In this document: piece after piece, positions 1 through 9,190 of the stretch
Numbering within the stretch: the stretch's first letter is position 1
Layout: each line of letters opens with the position of its first letter
Assembly (NCBI GenBank): GCA_020697255.1
Contig: JAJFBE010000001.1
Location: forward strand, 310,001-374,000
Direction: 5' to 3'
Origin: Burkholderiales bacterium
GTDB lineage: Bacteria > Pseudomonadota > Gammaproteobacteria > Burkholderiales > UBA11063
DNA length: 64,000 nucleotides
Notes under the pieces: generated by a model
The model's database searches: none
Told to the model about the DNA's origin: nothing
Seen by the model: only the letters and a program-made list of their open reading frames with translations
Made by a program: the position numbers and the translations under genes

Positions 1-2
1 AT

Positions 3-79
3 TGGCGTGCCCGACAGGATTCGAACCTGTGACCCCCGGCTTAGAAGGCCGGTGCTCTATCCAGCTGAGCTACGAGCAC
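3..79 (-). tRNA. tRNA-Arg (anticodon TCT)
   Basis: A complete cloverleaf reads on the minus strand: acceptor arms GTGCTCG and CGGGCAC pair (one G-T pair), the D-arm carries AGCTCAGCTGGATAGAGC, the anticodon loop is CTTCTAA and the T-arm holds GGTTCGAATCC. The 3' CCA is encoded. The anticodon TCT reads AGA codons, which are common in this AT-rich genome. It lies 31 bp downstream of tRNA-Pro and is probably cotranscribed with it. Confidence 0.97.
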
Positions 80-110
80 ATAAAACACAAAGTACTCGGG
101 TATGAATAAG

Positions 111-188
111 TGGTCGGGGCGGTGGGATTCGAACTCACGACCCCTTGATCCCAAATCAAGTGCGCTAACCAGACTGCGCTACGCCCCG
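111..188 (-). tRNA. tRNA-Pro (anticodon TGG)
   Basis: A cloverleaf on the minus strand: 5' arm CGGGGCG pairs with 3' arm CGCCCCG, discriminator A and encoded CCA, anticodon loop TTTGGGA with anticodon TGG (reads CCN), T-loop GTTCGAATC. It is first in a two-tRNA unit with tRNA-Arg. Confidence 0.97.
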
Positions 189-229
189 ACTCTTTTTACA
201 ACCAGGTGTAACCTAATTGCAAGAGCCGT

Positions 230-259
230 ATTGTATTATAAAATGCCTTCATTTGTCAA
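230..259 (-). promoter_or_regulatory. promoter of the tRNA-Pro/tRNA-Arg unit
   Basis: On the minus strand a perfect -35 TTGACA (259-254) is followed after 18 nt by TACAAT (235-230), about 40 nt before the tRNA-Pro 5' end. The consensus boxes fit a strong sigma-70 promoter for stable RNA. Confidence 0.75.
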
Positions 260-341
260 GGCTTAAACACACATTTTTTAAACTATTTTAATTAGCTTAT
301 TTAAGCCCTATGACCTAGTTGATTTTTTTAATATTTTAAAT

Positions 342-367
342 GAATTCCCGCCTACATGGGAATGACA
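342..367. repeat. GGRATGACA palindromic repeat, copy 1
   Basis: ATTCCCG...TGGGAATGACA imperfect palindrome just past the aroA stop codon. It belongs to the family described at 3054, 31451, 37964, 40553, 45753 and 52025. Confidence 0.7.
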
Positions 368-370
368 TAA

Positions 371-1669
371 TCAATAACAAATCTGTTTAAATATATCAAA
401 ATAATTGGCAAATGTTTTGCCAACACATTCATAGTCATTAATTGTTATTGATTCACCGTATGCTGCAACTAAAGAAAAACACATTGCCATGCGATGATCG
501 TTGTATGTATCAATTGCTATATCTTTATTAAGATTTTGCGGTGGTGTTATTTGGATACTATCATCAGTAATTATAACTTTGGCGCCTAATTTAGTCAGCT
601 CATTATACATAGCCTGTAAACGATCAGTCTCTTTTACCTTCCAGCTCTTGATACCACTAATAGTGCTGGTTCCGTCAGCAAAAAGCGCCATAGTTGCTAT
701 AGTCATAGCTACGTCTGGCATACTTTGCATATTAAGGTTTACCGGTTTTAAATTGCCTTGCTGCCTTACCATTATTGAATTTTGCATATAATCTACCTTG
801 GCACCCATTTGCCCAAGCACCTGGGCAAACTTCTTATCACCTTGTAAACTACTCTCACTTAAATTATAAACACGAACTTTACCCTCAATTGCCCCCATAG
901 CTAAAAAATAGCTGGCAGAACTTGCATCCGGTTCAATTGTATACTCAATTGCTTGTAATCCGCGTCCACCATGAATAATATAATCATTCCCGCGATTATC
1001 TACTCGGCAGCCAAATTTGGTTAACAACGCTGTAGTAATATCTACATATGGTTTGGAGATTAATTCATCAACAATATGAATTTTCATATCGCGCTGTAAA
1101 ATGGGCAAAGCCATTAATAAGCCGGTTAAATATTGACTAGATAATTTACCGCTGATACTCACCGTACCCACAAATTTATCCTTATATGGAGTTGTCCTGA
1201 ATGGCGGAAAGCCCTCCTTTTCCATATACTCGACTTTAGCACCAAGTAACTCTAAAGCGGAAATCAAATCCCCAATCGGGCGCTCTTTCATCCGTTCTAT
1301 ACCGGTAAGACAGTATTTTCCAGGCATTAAGGCAAGCATTGCACCTAAAAACCTAATTGTAGTCCCTGAATTACCACAAAAAACTTCAGCAGACTTTTCC
1401 CTAAATTCACCGCCACAACCTTCAATTTCATAGGAAGATGAACCACTACCGACACTTTCACCAATTTTATTAACCCTAACACCAAGCTTTTGTATTGCAT
1501 CTAGCATCAGCCGGACATCTTCAGAAACATCGGGAACATTATGTATTACACTGGTACCATGGGCAACAGCCGCCATAAGTAATACCCTATTAGCAATACT
1601 TTTTGAACCAGGTAAATTTAAATTTGCATTTATACTTTTACTTCTTGGGGATAACGTGATACTTGTCAT
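371..1669 (-). CDS. aroA: 3-phosphoshikimate 1-carboxyvinyltransferase (EPSP synthase)
   Basis: Encodes a 432-residue cytoplasmic EPSP synthase, which joins PEP and shikimate-3-phosphate in the sixth step of the shikimate pathway. Family motifs are visible: [13 protein letters not shown] at the N-terminus (substrate-binding KS), [14 protein letters not shown] in the PEP site, [10 protein letters not shown] and YNDHRMAM near the C-terminus. The reading frame is open 90 nt further upstream, but ATG at 1669 begins the conserved region and overlaps the aroC stop as ATGA, so translation is probably coupled. The PEP-site motif is GNSGTT rather than the commoner GNAGTA, a difference that occurs in the region linked to glyphosate sensitivity; its effect cannot be judged here. 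It is the last gene of the aromatic cluster, followed by a palindromic repeat. Confidence 0.95.
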   Translation of the reverse strand: MTSITLSPRSKSINANLNLPGSKSIANRVLLMAAVAHGTSVIHNVPDVSEDVRLMLDAIQKLGVRVNKIGESVGSGSSSYEIEGCGGEFREKSAEVFCGNSGTTIRFLGAMLALMPGKYCLTGIERMKERPIGDLISALELLGAKVEYMEKEGFPPFRTTPYKDKFVGTVSISGKLSSQYLTGLLMALPILQRDMKIHIVDELISKPYVDITTALLTKFGCRVDNRGNDYIIHGGRGLQAIEYTIEPDASSASYFLAMGAIEGKVRVYNLSESSLQGDKKFAQVLGQMGAKVDYMQNSIMVRQQGNLKPVNLNMQSMPDVAMTIATMALFADGTSTISGIKSWKVKETDRLQAMYNELTKLGAKVIITDDSIQITPPQNLNKDIAIDTYNDHRMAMCFSLVAAYGESITINDYECVGKTFANYFDIFKQICY

Positions 1670-2748
1670 GAAATTCTTGCCTTGTGTCTTAAATAATGAT
1701 CCATAATAACTAATGCGGCCATAGCATCTACAACCGGTACTGCGCGCGGCAGTACACATGGATCATGCCGCCCCTCACCACGTACCTTTACTTCTTCATT
1801 TTTTAGATTTACTGTAGCTTGCTCTTTATTAATCGTTGATACAGATTTAAATGCAACGCGACAATATATATCTTCACCACTTGAAATGCCACCCAGTATC
1901 CCACCCGCGTAATTACTGCTTGTACGGACATTTCCATTTTGCATTATAAATGGATCATTGTGTTGACTACCAGGTAACTCAACCCCCGCAAATCCTGAGC
2001 CAATTTCAAACCCTTTAACCGCATTTATACTAAGCATTGCTTTTCCTAAATCAGCATTTAGTTTATCAAAGACCGGCTCACCTAAACCAACTGGTACATT
2101 ACGCACTACACAACGGATCACCCCGCCTATTGAATCACCGGCTGCCTTTATTTGTTCAACATAGCTAATCATCTCTTTGGCAATTTTTTGATCGGGGCAA
2201 CGAATAATATTTTCTTCAATTGCATTTAAGCTAACGCTTTGCATATCAATATCTGCTTTTATATGCCCTACTTGTTCTACGTAACTAAGTATTTCAATAT
2301 TTAAGTTTTCTTTTAGATATTTTTTAGCAATACTACCAGCTGCAACACGAGCTAAAGTTTCACGTGCACTTGCCCTGCCGCTACCGCGGTAATCACGAAT
2401 ACCATACTTCATCAGATATGTATAATCAGCATGAGAGGGCCTGAATAGTTTTTTTAATTCATCATAATCTTGTGATCTTGCATCTTTATTATAAGCTAAC
2501 AGTAAAATCGGGGTACCGGTTGTAACACCTTCAAAGATACCAGATAATATATGTATAGTATCAGTCTCTGATCTAGGAGTCGTAATATGGCTCTGCCCTG
2601 GTTTACGCCTATCTAATTCATGTTGAATTTCATCCAGGGTAATTTTAATACCTGCCGGACACCCATCAATTATCACTCCAACTGCACCACCATGAGATTC
2701 ACCACAGGTAGTTATTTTAAATGTATGGCCAAAACTATTCCCTGACAT
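1666..2748 (-). CDS. aroC: chorismate synthase
   Basis: A 360-residue FMN-dependent chorismate synthase, which removes phosphate from EPSP to make chorismate, the branch point for Phe, Tyr, Trp and folate. Conserved blocks: [18 protein letters not shown] at the N-terminus, [14 protein letters not shown] and [11 protein letters not shown] in the middle, [13 protein letters not shown] near the C-terminus. Length is normal for the family. It begins 11 bp after the chorismate mutase stop and overlaps aroA by 4 bp, so the order of genes follows the pathway around chorismate. Confidence 0.97.
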   Translation of the reverse strand: MSGNSFGHTFKITTCGESHGGAVGVIIDGCPAGIKITLDEIQHELDRRKPGQSHITTPRSETDTIHILSGIFEGVTTGTPILLLAYNKDARSQDYDELKKLFRPSHADYTYLMKYGIRDYRGSGRASARETLARVAAGSIAKKYLKENLNIEILSYVEQVGHIKADIDMQSVSLNAIEENIIRCPDQKIAKEMISYVEQIKAAGDSIGGVIRCVVRNVPVGLGEPVFDKLNADLGKAMLSINAVKGFEIGSGFAGVELPGSQHNDPFIMQNGNVRTSSNYAGGILGGISSGEDIYCRVAFKSVSTINKEQATVNLKNEEVKVRGEGRHDPCVLPRAVPVVDAMAALVIMDHYLRHKARIS

Positions 2749-2759
2749 ACTAGAGCTTT

Positions 2760-3035
2760 CTATTGTAAATTAATATGATGTTGTGTTTTACGTGATTCTT
2801 CTAAAATAATTTCAAATAAACGTGTAACAAATTCATTAGATAAATTATATTTTTTACCCAATTCTTCATGATAACGTTTTAGAATTTCTTCCCGCTTTAA
2901 GTCAACAACCGCGATTTTTTGCCGGTATTTTACTCTGCCAATACGTACAGCGATTTCCTGACGCTCTGCAATTAATCCTAAAATTTCATCATCCAGTAAG
3001 TCAATTATCTTACGTAGATTTACTAATTCATCCAT
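2760..3035 (-). CDS. stand-alone chorismate mutase (AroQ class)
   Basis: A 91-residue all-helical AroQ-type chorismate mutase converting chorismate to prephenate. The family pattern [19 protein letters not shown] is at the N-terminus with the following arginine/lysine pair in IGRVK (active-site Lys) and a C-terminal helix ending [12 protein letters not shown]. In most relatives this domain is fused to the front of prephenate dehydratase (the P-protein); here it is a separate gene lying 11 bp downstream of the dehydratase-like gene, so the two domains are in swapped order. Confidence 0.9.
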   Translation of the reverse strand: MDELVNLRKIIDLLDDEILGLIAERQEIAVRIGRVKYRQKIAVVDLKREEILKRYHEELGKKYNLSNEFVTRLFEIILEESRKTQHHINLQ

Positions 3036-3046
3036 TTTATTTCCCT

Positions 3047-3637
3047 TTAACGTGGATCCCGGTCTAACCCCGGGATGACAGCCAGAGCTTTAACTACAAC
3101 AAACATGGTTACATTTGGTTTAACATCCTGAAGATTACTGGCAATTACCTGTAAACCATACGCTGCTGCAGCTCTGGCTGAACCAATAACTGCAGAGCTT
3201 TCTTCAAGCACTCCACTAGCTAAATCACGTGCTGCCTTAGCTGTATCTCCCCAATCAATTATCTTTACGCCAGGTAAATCAGCTAAAAAAAGCTTACACT
3301 GATTAAATGCCGGTGTATATGAATAAATAGCAGAAACCTGATCTATTGGCATAAATTTTTTGGCTATTAGGCACTGAGATACATCCAGATGCTCTTCATC
3401 TATCACATCGAATAAATGCCGCCCCATTGCTTCAAATGCCGGGCGAACCAGACCGCTGTTATTATTCACCACCGGGAATATACCAATATCAATTTCACCT
3501 TTTGTAATAGCGGCTAAAACACCTTCCATATCAATTAAAAAAGCTAATTGATAATTCTTTATTCCAACTCGTTTAGCATAATTTATACCAGCCTCTTCAG
3601 AAAATGAGCCGATATCACCCGATACCCCTATCCTCAT
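3047..3637 (-). CDS. prephenate dehydratase-like protein, no ACT domain
   Basis: A 196-residue protein with the bilobal prephenate dehydratase fold: GVSGDIGSFSEEAG at the N-terminus (usual GPxGTFSExA), GEIDIGIFPVVNNNSG in the position of the usual PxENSxxG, SSAVIGSARAAAAYGL, and NVTMF in place of the usual N-x-T-R-F. The Arg of the TRF motif is thus Met, and the ENS motif is altered, so catalytic activity is uncertain. There is no C-terminal ACT domain for Phe feedback. The last eleven codons (AVIPGLDRDPR) come from a dispersed palindromic repeat. It starts inside the DAHP synthase stop (ATGA overlap) and is followed by chorismate mutase, so a role in Phe synthesis is likely by context. It could instead be a regulatory or degenerate paralog. 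Confidence 0.75.
   Translation of the reverse strand: MRIGVSGDIGSFSEEAGINYAKRVGIKNYQLAFLIDMEGVLAAITKGEIDIGIFPVVNNNSGLVRPAFEAMGRHLFDVIDEEHLDVSQCLIAKKFMPIDQVSAIYSYTPAFNQCKLFLADLPGVKIIDWGDTAKAARDLASGVLEESSAVIGSARAAAAYGLQVIASNLQDVKPNVTMFVVVKALAVIPGLDRDPR
3054..3080. repeat. GGRATGACA palindromic repeat, copy 2, inside a gene end
   Basis: GGATCCCGGTCTAACC followed by CCGGGATGACA, a palindrome with CCCGG/CCGGG arms. It encodes the C-terminal residues of the prephenate dehydratase-like gene. Confidence 0.75.
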
Positions 3638-4671
3638 GAAGCTACTCTTTTGGCTAAATTCAACAATAATTGCTCTGTGCTACTCCAATCCAAGCAAGGA
3701 TCAGTAATTGACAAACCAGTCATATCTATTGGCGTACCTTCTTTAACAGCCTGATTTCCCTCTTTGATAAAGCTCTCAACCATAAACCCTTTAACCAACG
3801 GCTTTAAATCCGGTCTATCTTCCAAACTATCTAATACTTTAAAAATGATATCCGGTTGTGATTTATAATCTTTTTTACCATTTACCAGGCAGTTATCATG
3901 GCTAACATCAATAATGATTGACGGATTTTTTACATTACCGGCAATAAAATGCTCGTTGGCTTCTGCAATATGCTCTACCGAATAATTTGGTTTACCATCC
4001 CCACCGCGTAAAACCAAGTGCACATACGGATTCCCATGAGTTTTTATTTCATAGCCATCAAAAGCTATTACGTGTGGATTTTGTGCAGCTACTACACCAT
4101 TTACCCCAATTTTAAGTGAACCATGGGTTGGATTTTTCATACCTACTGGACAATCCAGGGATGAAGCAAAAATCCTATGCTCCTGATCTTCACTACTTCT
4201 GGCACCAATTGCAACCCAGGATAACAGTTCCTGAAAGCCCCTGGCATTATGAGTAAAAAGAGACTCGTCTGCAATCGGCAGCCCCATTTCAATAACTTTT
4301 ACCATGAGCTCCCTGGAATAAATAATTCCTTTCCCGATATCAGCCTCTAATAAAGGATCCGGCTGGTTTATCGGTCCGGTCCACCCTTTTACCGTACGTG
4401 GTTTTTGGATATATACGCGCATGACTATTTTAAGCGCGTGCTTAACCTGCTCATTTAATTTGGCTAAACGCTTTGCATATTCTAAAACCGCATCAGAGGG
4501 CCACGCTGAACACGGTCCAACAATAATCAATAACCGGTTATCTTCACCTTTTAATATATTCTCAATTTGTTTTATATTATCTACAACTGTTTTATAACCT
4601 GCTGCTGAGAGTGGTATTTGATTGATAATTTCATCTGAAGATGGCAATTTTTTTATAACATCATAAGCCAT
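3634..4671 (-). CDS. DAHP synthase, class I AroG type (second of tandem pair)
   Basis: A 345-residue 3-deoxy-D-arabino-heptulosonate-7-phosphate synthase that condenses PEP and erythrose-4-phosphate, the entry step of the shikimate pathway. Motifs: LLIIVGPCSAWPSDAV, IVMRVYIQKPRTVKGWTG (PEP/E4P binding KPRT), GARSSEDQEHR, GLPIADES, LRGGDGKPNY, DVSHDN (metal) and SITDPCLDW. Start ATG at 4671 gives MAYDVIKKLP, matching its neighbour; a start 21 nt upstream would overlap the preceding gene. It begins one base after the stop of the paralog at 4673 and overlaps the dehydratase gene by 4 bp. The feedback amino acid cannot be read off with confidence. Confidence 0.92.
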   Translation of the reverse strand: MAYDVIKKLPSSDEIINQIPLSAAGYKTVVDNIKQIENILKGEDNRLLIIVGPCSAWPSDAVLEYAKRLAKLNEQVKHALKIVMRVYIQKPRTVKGWTGPINQPDPLLEADIGKGIIYSRELMVKVIEMGLPIADESLFTHNARGFQELLSWVAIGARSSEDQEHRIFASSLDCPVGMKNPTHGSLKIGVNGVVAAQNPHVIAFDGYEIKTHGNPYVHLVLRGGDGKPNYSVEHIAEANEHFIAGNVKNPSIIIDVSHDNCLVNGKKDYKSQPDIIFKVLDSLEDRPDLKPLVKGFMVESFIKEGNQAVKEGTPIDMTGLSITDPCLDWSSTEQLLLNLAKRVAS

Positions 4672-4672
4672 A

Positions 4673-5707
4673 TCATTTCTTTCTCTTCGCAATATGCTTT
4701 ATCAACTCTTCTGTTTGTTCCCAGCCAATACATGGATCAGTAATGGAAAGCCCGCCCATATCAAGGAAAGACGCTGTTTCAGCGTTTTGGTTACCTGGTT
4801 TGATAAAACTTTCCAGCATAAAACCTTTTACTAATGGCCTTAATTCCGGCATTAAATCCAAACTATTTAAAACACTTTCTATAATGGTAGGTTGCTGGGT
4901 ATAATCTTTCTTACCGGCAATCAGGCAATTATCATGGCTTACATCAACTATAATGCTTGGGTTTTTTACTTTCCCGGCCTTTAGATGGTTGGCAGCCTCT
5001 GCAATATGTTCCAAGGAGTAATTAGGCTTCCCATCCCCACCGCGTAGAACTAAATGCGCAAATTCATTTCCATCTGTCTCAACTTCATGCCCATCAAATA
5101 CAGCAACATGAGGGTGCTGTGCTGCAATTACTCCATTAACTGCGATTTTTAGAGAACCATGCGTTGGATTTTTTATCCCAACCGGACAGTCAATTGATGA
5201 AGCAAAAATCCTATGCTCCTGATCCTCACTACTTCTAGCACCAATGGCAACCCAGGACATAAGCTCTAAAAAGCCACGCGCGTTATGTGTAAATAAAGCT
5301 TCATCAGCTATAGGTAATCCCATCTCTACTACTTTAACCATAAGGCTACGGGCATACTCAATACCTTTTGCCAGGTCAGGTGCTTTTAATGGATCTGGTT
5401 GGTTTACCGGACCGGTCCAGCCTTTAACTGTACGTGGTTTTTGGATATACACTCGCATTATAGGCTTTATAACGTCTTTAACCTGTTCACTTAATTTTGC
5501 TAATCTTGAGGCATACTCCAGTACTGCATCGTAAGGCCAGGCTGAACACGGTCCAACTATTAGGAGTAAGCGTTTATCTTCACCTTTTAATATATTGCGA
5601 ATCTCTTCTTTATGTGTTTCTATAGACTTGTAGCCAGCGTCTGACAACGGATGTTGGGCTATGATTTCATCACCCGCAGGTAGTTTTTTTATAATTTTAT
5701 AAGCCAT
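4673..5707 (-). CDS. DAHP synthase, class I AroG type (first of tandem pair)
   Basis: A 344-residue paralog of the adjacent DAHP synthase with the same motif series (LLLIVGPCSAWPYDAV, KPRTVKGWTGPVNQ, GARSSEDQEHR, LRGGDGKPNY, DVSHDN, SITDPCIGW). The two share long identical stretches and the same N-terminus (MAYxxIKKLP), so they arose by tandem duplication. Likely function is a second, differently regulated isozyme, as with AroF/AroG/AroH in enteric bacteria; which one senses Phe or Tyr is not determined. The ATG at 5707 is chosen over one 30 nt upstream because it matches the paralog. It is first in the six-gene cluster, 169 bp after aroB. Confidence 0.92.
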   Translation of the reverse strand: MAYKIIKKLPAGDEIIAQHPLSDAGYKSIETHKEEIRNILKGEDKRLLLIVGPCSAWPYDAVLEYASRLAKLSEQVKDVIKPIMRVYIQKPRTVKGWTGPVNQPDPLKAPDLAKGIEYARSLMVKVVEMGLPIADEALFTHNARGFLELMSWVAIGARSSEDQEHRIFASSIDCPVGIKNPTHGSLKIAVNGVIAAQHPHVAVFDGHEVETDGNEFAHLVLRGGDGKPNYSLEHIAEAANHLKAGKVKNPSIIVDVSHDNCLIAGKKDYTQQPTIIESVLNSLDLMPELRPLVKGFMLESFIKPGNQNAETASFLDMGGLSITDPCIGWEQTEELIKHIAKRKK

Positions 5708-5876
5708 CTTATTCCTTATATTATGCCAAATTAGCAATTATTTAAAGCCAGAACACCATTTCATCAGGGCAAAAATAACTACTCATCGCAACCGGGATGT
5801 ACAAATAATACATAAGGATTGCGTCTGGTAATATACGATAACGCTATGAAAGAAGTAAGCTTGGCAATAAACAATA

Positions 5877-6995
5877 TTATAACCCAAATGTAGATAGTGC
5901 TTGAAAAATTATATCAGGAGCGATAATAGTTGCGAATTTCCCATCATGGCTTTGGCTAACTTTTCCAATGGAAGCAAGTAAAATCATGTATATATTGCCT
6001 GCTTTATTTTTTTTATCAATTAATGTTGCAGCTACTATATCGCTTGCTTTAAAATGTTTTAGATGTTTTGCCGTAATATCCAATTTAGTTAGAATTTGTT
6101 CAATTAGTACATATTGTTCATGATTTAACAAACCAGATAAAAATGAAATTTTAGCTTCCACTAAAATTCCAAGTGCAACAGCATAGCCATGTGCCATTTT
6201 ATATTCACTTAATTTCTCTATAGCATGGCCAATTGTATGTCCACAATTTAAAATCATACGCAAATTTTCTTCTTTTTCGTCTTTAGCAACCACATCAGCC
6301 TTTAATTCAACTGCCCGCTGTATCACTTTAGTCAGCTTAGTATAATCTTTACTAACAATATCTCCTAAATTAGTTAATGTGTAATTAAAGTATTCACTAT
6401 CACTGGTTAGAAAGATCTTAATAGCTTCAATCAGGCCATTTATAAGCTGATCCTTAGGTAAACTGTCAATCAGATTGGTATCCATTATAACTGCAACTGG
6501 CTGATAAAAGGCCCCGATTAAATTCTTGCCATGTTCTGAATTAATTGCAGTTTTACCTCCTACACTACTATCTATCATGGATAAAGCTGTAGTTGGTATC
6601 TGGATATACTTGATCCCACGCATAAAACAAGCTGCAACAAATCCGGTAATATCACCTACAACACCACCACCAAAAGCTATACATAAACTATGCCTATCAC
6701 ATTTATGTTTTAACATTTCATCAAGTAAATATACAAATTTATCATAACTTTTAGATTCTTCCCCAGGTGCAAAACTGAGTAATAAAACATCATAACCGCT
6801 TTTTTCCAAAATCGCGGCAAAGTTTCGGGCATGAAGCTTACATACCACTTCATCAGTAATTATTACAATTTTTTTGCCGGGAATCAATGGACTTAACCAA
6901 TCTGTATATTCATCCAACAAATTTTGCCCAATATAGATTGGATAGTTATATGCATTTTTTGCAGGTAATTCAACTGAAATTTGGGGTTTTAGCAT
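5877..6995 (-). CDS. aroB: 3-dehydroquinate synthase
   Basis: A 372-residue NAD- and zinc-dependent dehydroquinate synthase (DAHP to 3-dehydroquinate). Motifs: GGGVVGDITGFVAA (NAD-binding), IPTTALSMIDSSVGGKTAIN, GLIEAIKIF with the metal Glu, CGHTIGHAIE and HGYAVALGI supplying the zinc histidines. Length and order are typical. It lies upstream of the DAHP synthases on the same strand with a 169-bp gap, so it may be cotranscribed or have a separate promoter; no aroK was found next to it, unlike many proteobacteria. Confidence 0.96.
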   Translation of the reverse strand: MLKPQISVELPAKNAYNYPIYIGQNLLDEYTDWLSPLIPGKKIVIITDEVVCKLHARNFAAILEKSGYDVLLLSFAPGEESKSYDKFVYLLDEMLKHKCDRHSLCIAFGGGVVGDITGFVAACFMRGIKYIQIPTTALSMIDSSVGGKTAINSEHGKNLIGAFYQPVAVIMDTNLIDSLPKDQLINGLIEAIKIFLTSDSEYFNYTLTNLGDIVSKDYTKLTKVIQRAVELKADVVAKDEKEENLRMILNCGHTIGHAIEKLSEYKMAHGYAVALGILVEAKISFLSGLLNHEQYVLIEQILTKLDITAKHLKHFKASDIVAATLIDKKNKAGNIYMILLASIGKVSQSHDGKFATIIAPDIIFQALSTFGL

Positions 6996-7061
6996 TATAT
7001 CTGTCTACTTTTAAAAAATCTGATTTTAGGGTGGTAAGCATAATTTTAACACTTTCTTATA

Positions 7062-7096
7062 AAAATAGCCCCGACTTTTAAAATCGAGGCTATTTA
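7062..7096 (-). terminator. rho-independent terminator of the exported-protein gene
   Basis: Inverted repeat AAATAGCC[C]CGA / TCGAGGCTATTT (11 of 12 pairs, short loop) followed on the minus strand by a T-run (TTTTTAT). It separates the gene at 7186-7830 from aroB. Confidence 0.7.
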
Positions 7097-7185
7097 CCCT
7101 TATAAAGCATTAACAAAACTATAATCAAAAATATTACTCACCGTCACTGCTATCATTGTCAGTAGTATCTTTATCGGTAGTATAA

Positions 7186-7830
7186 CTAGCGCTTGGAGTC
7201 ATTATGGTTATCACTATCACTATCTGTCTTAAAAAAAACTTTCCAGTCAATATCAACTTTTTTAGTTAGATATTCTTGTTTTAGCGTTTGAATTTGTTCA
7301 TCTGTACGCTCATTTAAATCAGTTTTAGAACAACTAGCCATACCATGATAGTTCTTTTTGTCCACATCTGATGATACAAGTACCAGAGATTCCCATTTTT
7401 TTTGGTGAGGAGGAGCTGTACCAATTACTATAGTCGTACGACTAAGTTTATCTTTACCTTGATCTCTATAAAATATTTTTATCATGCGTAGGCCTGAGGG
7501 ATCATCAGCAGTTGGATCTATAGCTTCATTTGATACAACTTCGCCATTTTTAAGTGTTGGCGCTTTTAAGTTGGTAACTATATCTTTGCCATCATGAAAC
7601 CAACTAAGCCCACATATTATAACGCGTTCTGCAGATTTAGAATTCTTACATTCTTTAGTTATTTCAAATTCTTCTAGCGGAACTTTTTTATAAGGAACTA
7701 CGGTATCTTTTGTATAAGGTTTTGGGTTAGGTGTATAATCTATTCCAATGTTGCAAATCGTCATCTCCTTAGCTTGGGCCATACTAATTAGAAAAATCGG
7801 CAGAATTGATAAATACTTAACTTTATGCAT
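7186..7830 (-). CDS. exported protein of unknown function
   Basis: A 214-residue protein with a clear signal peptide (MHKVKYLSILPIFLIS, likely cleavage after AQA) so it is probably periplasmic or secreted. The mature part begins KEMTICNIG and has scattered cysteines (TICN, KECK, IICG, ASCS) but no domain that I recognise. ATG at 7830 is preceded by AGGAA at proper spacing; the frame is open 246 nt further upstream but that would overlap kbl. The tail is acidic (DSDSDNHNDSKR). Another frame just downstream continues as MTPSASYTTDKDTTDNDSSD and resembles the tail of the exported protein at 59207 (AYTDKSTDTKTD), so a frameshift near the end is possible. It has a terminator 90 bp downstream. Confidence 0.7.
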   Translation of the reverse strand: MHKVKYLSILPIFLISMAQAKEMTICNIGIDYTPNPKPYTKDTVVPYKKVPLEEFEITKECKNSKSAERVIICGLSWFHDGKDIVTNLKAPTLKNGEVVSNEAIDPTADDPSGLRMIKIFYRDQGKDKLSRTTIVIGTAPPHQKKWESLVLVSSDVDKKNYHGMASCSKTDLNERTDEQIQTLKQEYLTKKVDIDWKVFFKTDSDSDNHNDSKR

Positions 7831-7980
7831 TTTAGTTTCCTGAATAAATTGATTAAATGGATATAAATTATAACATAAAAAGGTACGTTGCATTTTATTA
7901 TATTTTATGTTGCGGTGTAGCATGGCAAAACTAGTTTGAATAATGTATAATCTTGTACATTTTAAATAAAGGAACTGGCA

Positions 7981-9177
7981 ATGAACACCAATTTTTATTC
8001 TAATATTGATAAACAACTTGAAGAAATTACAGCTAATAGACTTTATAAACATGAAAGAATCATAGTTAATCCGCAAAATCCAAAGGTTATTCTAAATAAT
8101 GGTAAAGAGTTACTTAATTTTTGCGCAAACAATTATCTTGGTTTAGCTGATGATAAAGATATTATTGATCATGCAAAACAAGATCTGGATAAATATGGTT
8201 ATGGTATGGCCTCAGTTCGCTTTATATGTGGGACTAATCAAATTCATAAAGATTTAGAACTGGCAATTAGCAAATTTTTAGGCTATGAAGAAACTATTTT
8301 ATTTAGCTCATGTTATGATGCCAATGGCGGAGTATTTGAAGTATTACTTAATGAGCAGGATGCAATTATTTCAGATGAATTAAATCATGCCTCAATAATT
8401 GATGGTATCCGTTTATGTAAAGCAAAGCGCTTTAGATACAAAAATAATAATATGACAGATCTGGAAGAACAATTAAAACTAGCCGATGCATCTGGTGCCA
8501 GATTTAAAATGATTGCTACCGATGGTGTTTTCTCTATGGATGGAATTATTGCCAATTTAAAAGCAATCTGTGACCTGGCAGATAAATATAACGCCCTGGT
8601 AATGGTTGATGATTCTCATGCAGTTGGTTTCACTGGTAAACATGGTAGAGGAACTCCTGAATACTGTGGCGTTGAAGGCAGAGTTGATATTATGACCGGA
8701 ACACTCGGTAAGGCATTAGGTGGCGCTTCTGGCGGTTATATTTCTGCCAAAAAAAATGTAATTGATTTATTGCGTAACCGTGCAAGACCTTATCTATTCT
8801 CCAATGCCCTGGCTCCAGTCATTACTGCGGCGTCAATTAAGGTATTAGAAAAGGTAGCCGCAGCTGATAATTTACGTGAAGATCTGGAACGTAATAAAAA
8901 ATTATTTAGAGATGGTATGGCTAAAGCCGGCTTTGATTTAGTTCCTGGTGAACACCCTATTATCCCGGTTATGCTTTATGATGAAAGACTGGCTGTAGAT
9001 TTTGCAACCAAGTTACTTAATCATGGTATTTATGTAATACCATTTTCATTTCCGGTTGTACCTAAAGGCAAGGCCCGTATCAGAACACAAATGTCGGCTA
9101 AACATACCCCGGAACAAATTGAAGCTGCAATTAAGGCTTTTATTGCTGTAGGTAAAGAATTAAACATTATAAATTAA
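7981..9177 (+). CDS. kbl: glycine C-acetyltransferase (2-amino-3-ketobutyrate CoA ligase)
   Basis: A 398-residue PLP enzyme of the alpha-oxoamine synthase family that splits 2-amino-3-ketobutyrate with CoA into glycine and acetyl-CoA. Features: [10 protein letters not shown] near the N-terminus, [38 protein letters not shown], and the PLP lysine in [15 protein letters not shown] ribosome site AAAGGAACT precedes the ATG and a TATAAT box lies at 7946-7951. tdh follows after 13 bp, so the pair degrades threonine to glycine. Confidence 0.96.
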   Translation: MNTNFYSNIDKQLEEITANRLYKHERIIVNPQNPKVILNNGKELLNFCANNYLGLADDKDIIDHAKQDLDKYGYGMASVRFICGTNQIHKDLELAISKFLGYEETILFSSCYDANGGVFEVLLNEQDAIISDELNHASIIDGIRLCKAKRFRYKNNNMTDLEEQLKLADASGARFKMIATDGVFSMDGIIANLKAICDLADKYNALVMVDDSHAVGFTGKHGRGTPEYCGVEGRVDIMTGTLGKALGGASGGYISAKKNVIDLLRNRARPYLFSNALAPVITAASIKVLEKVAAADNLREDLERNKKLFRDGMAKAGFDLVPGEHPIIPVMLYDERLAVDFATKLLNHGIYVIPFSFPVVPKGKARIRTQMSAKHTPEQIEAAIKAFIAVGKELNIIN

Positions 9178-9190
9178 ATTGAGAAAATAC

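Noticed and set aside
1670-1759. Extension of aroA to 1759
   Set aside because: Those codons overlap aroC, and the conserved EPSP synthase sequence starts at 1669.
7831-8076. Extension of the exported protein to 8076
   Set aside because: It would overlap kbl and hide the signal peptide.
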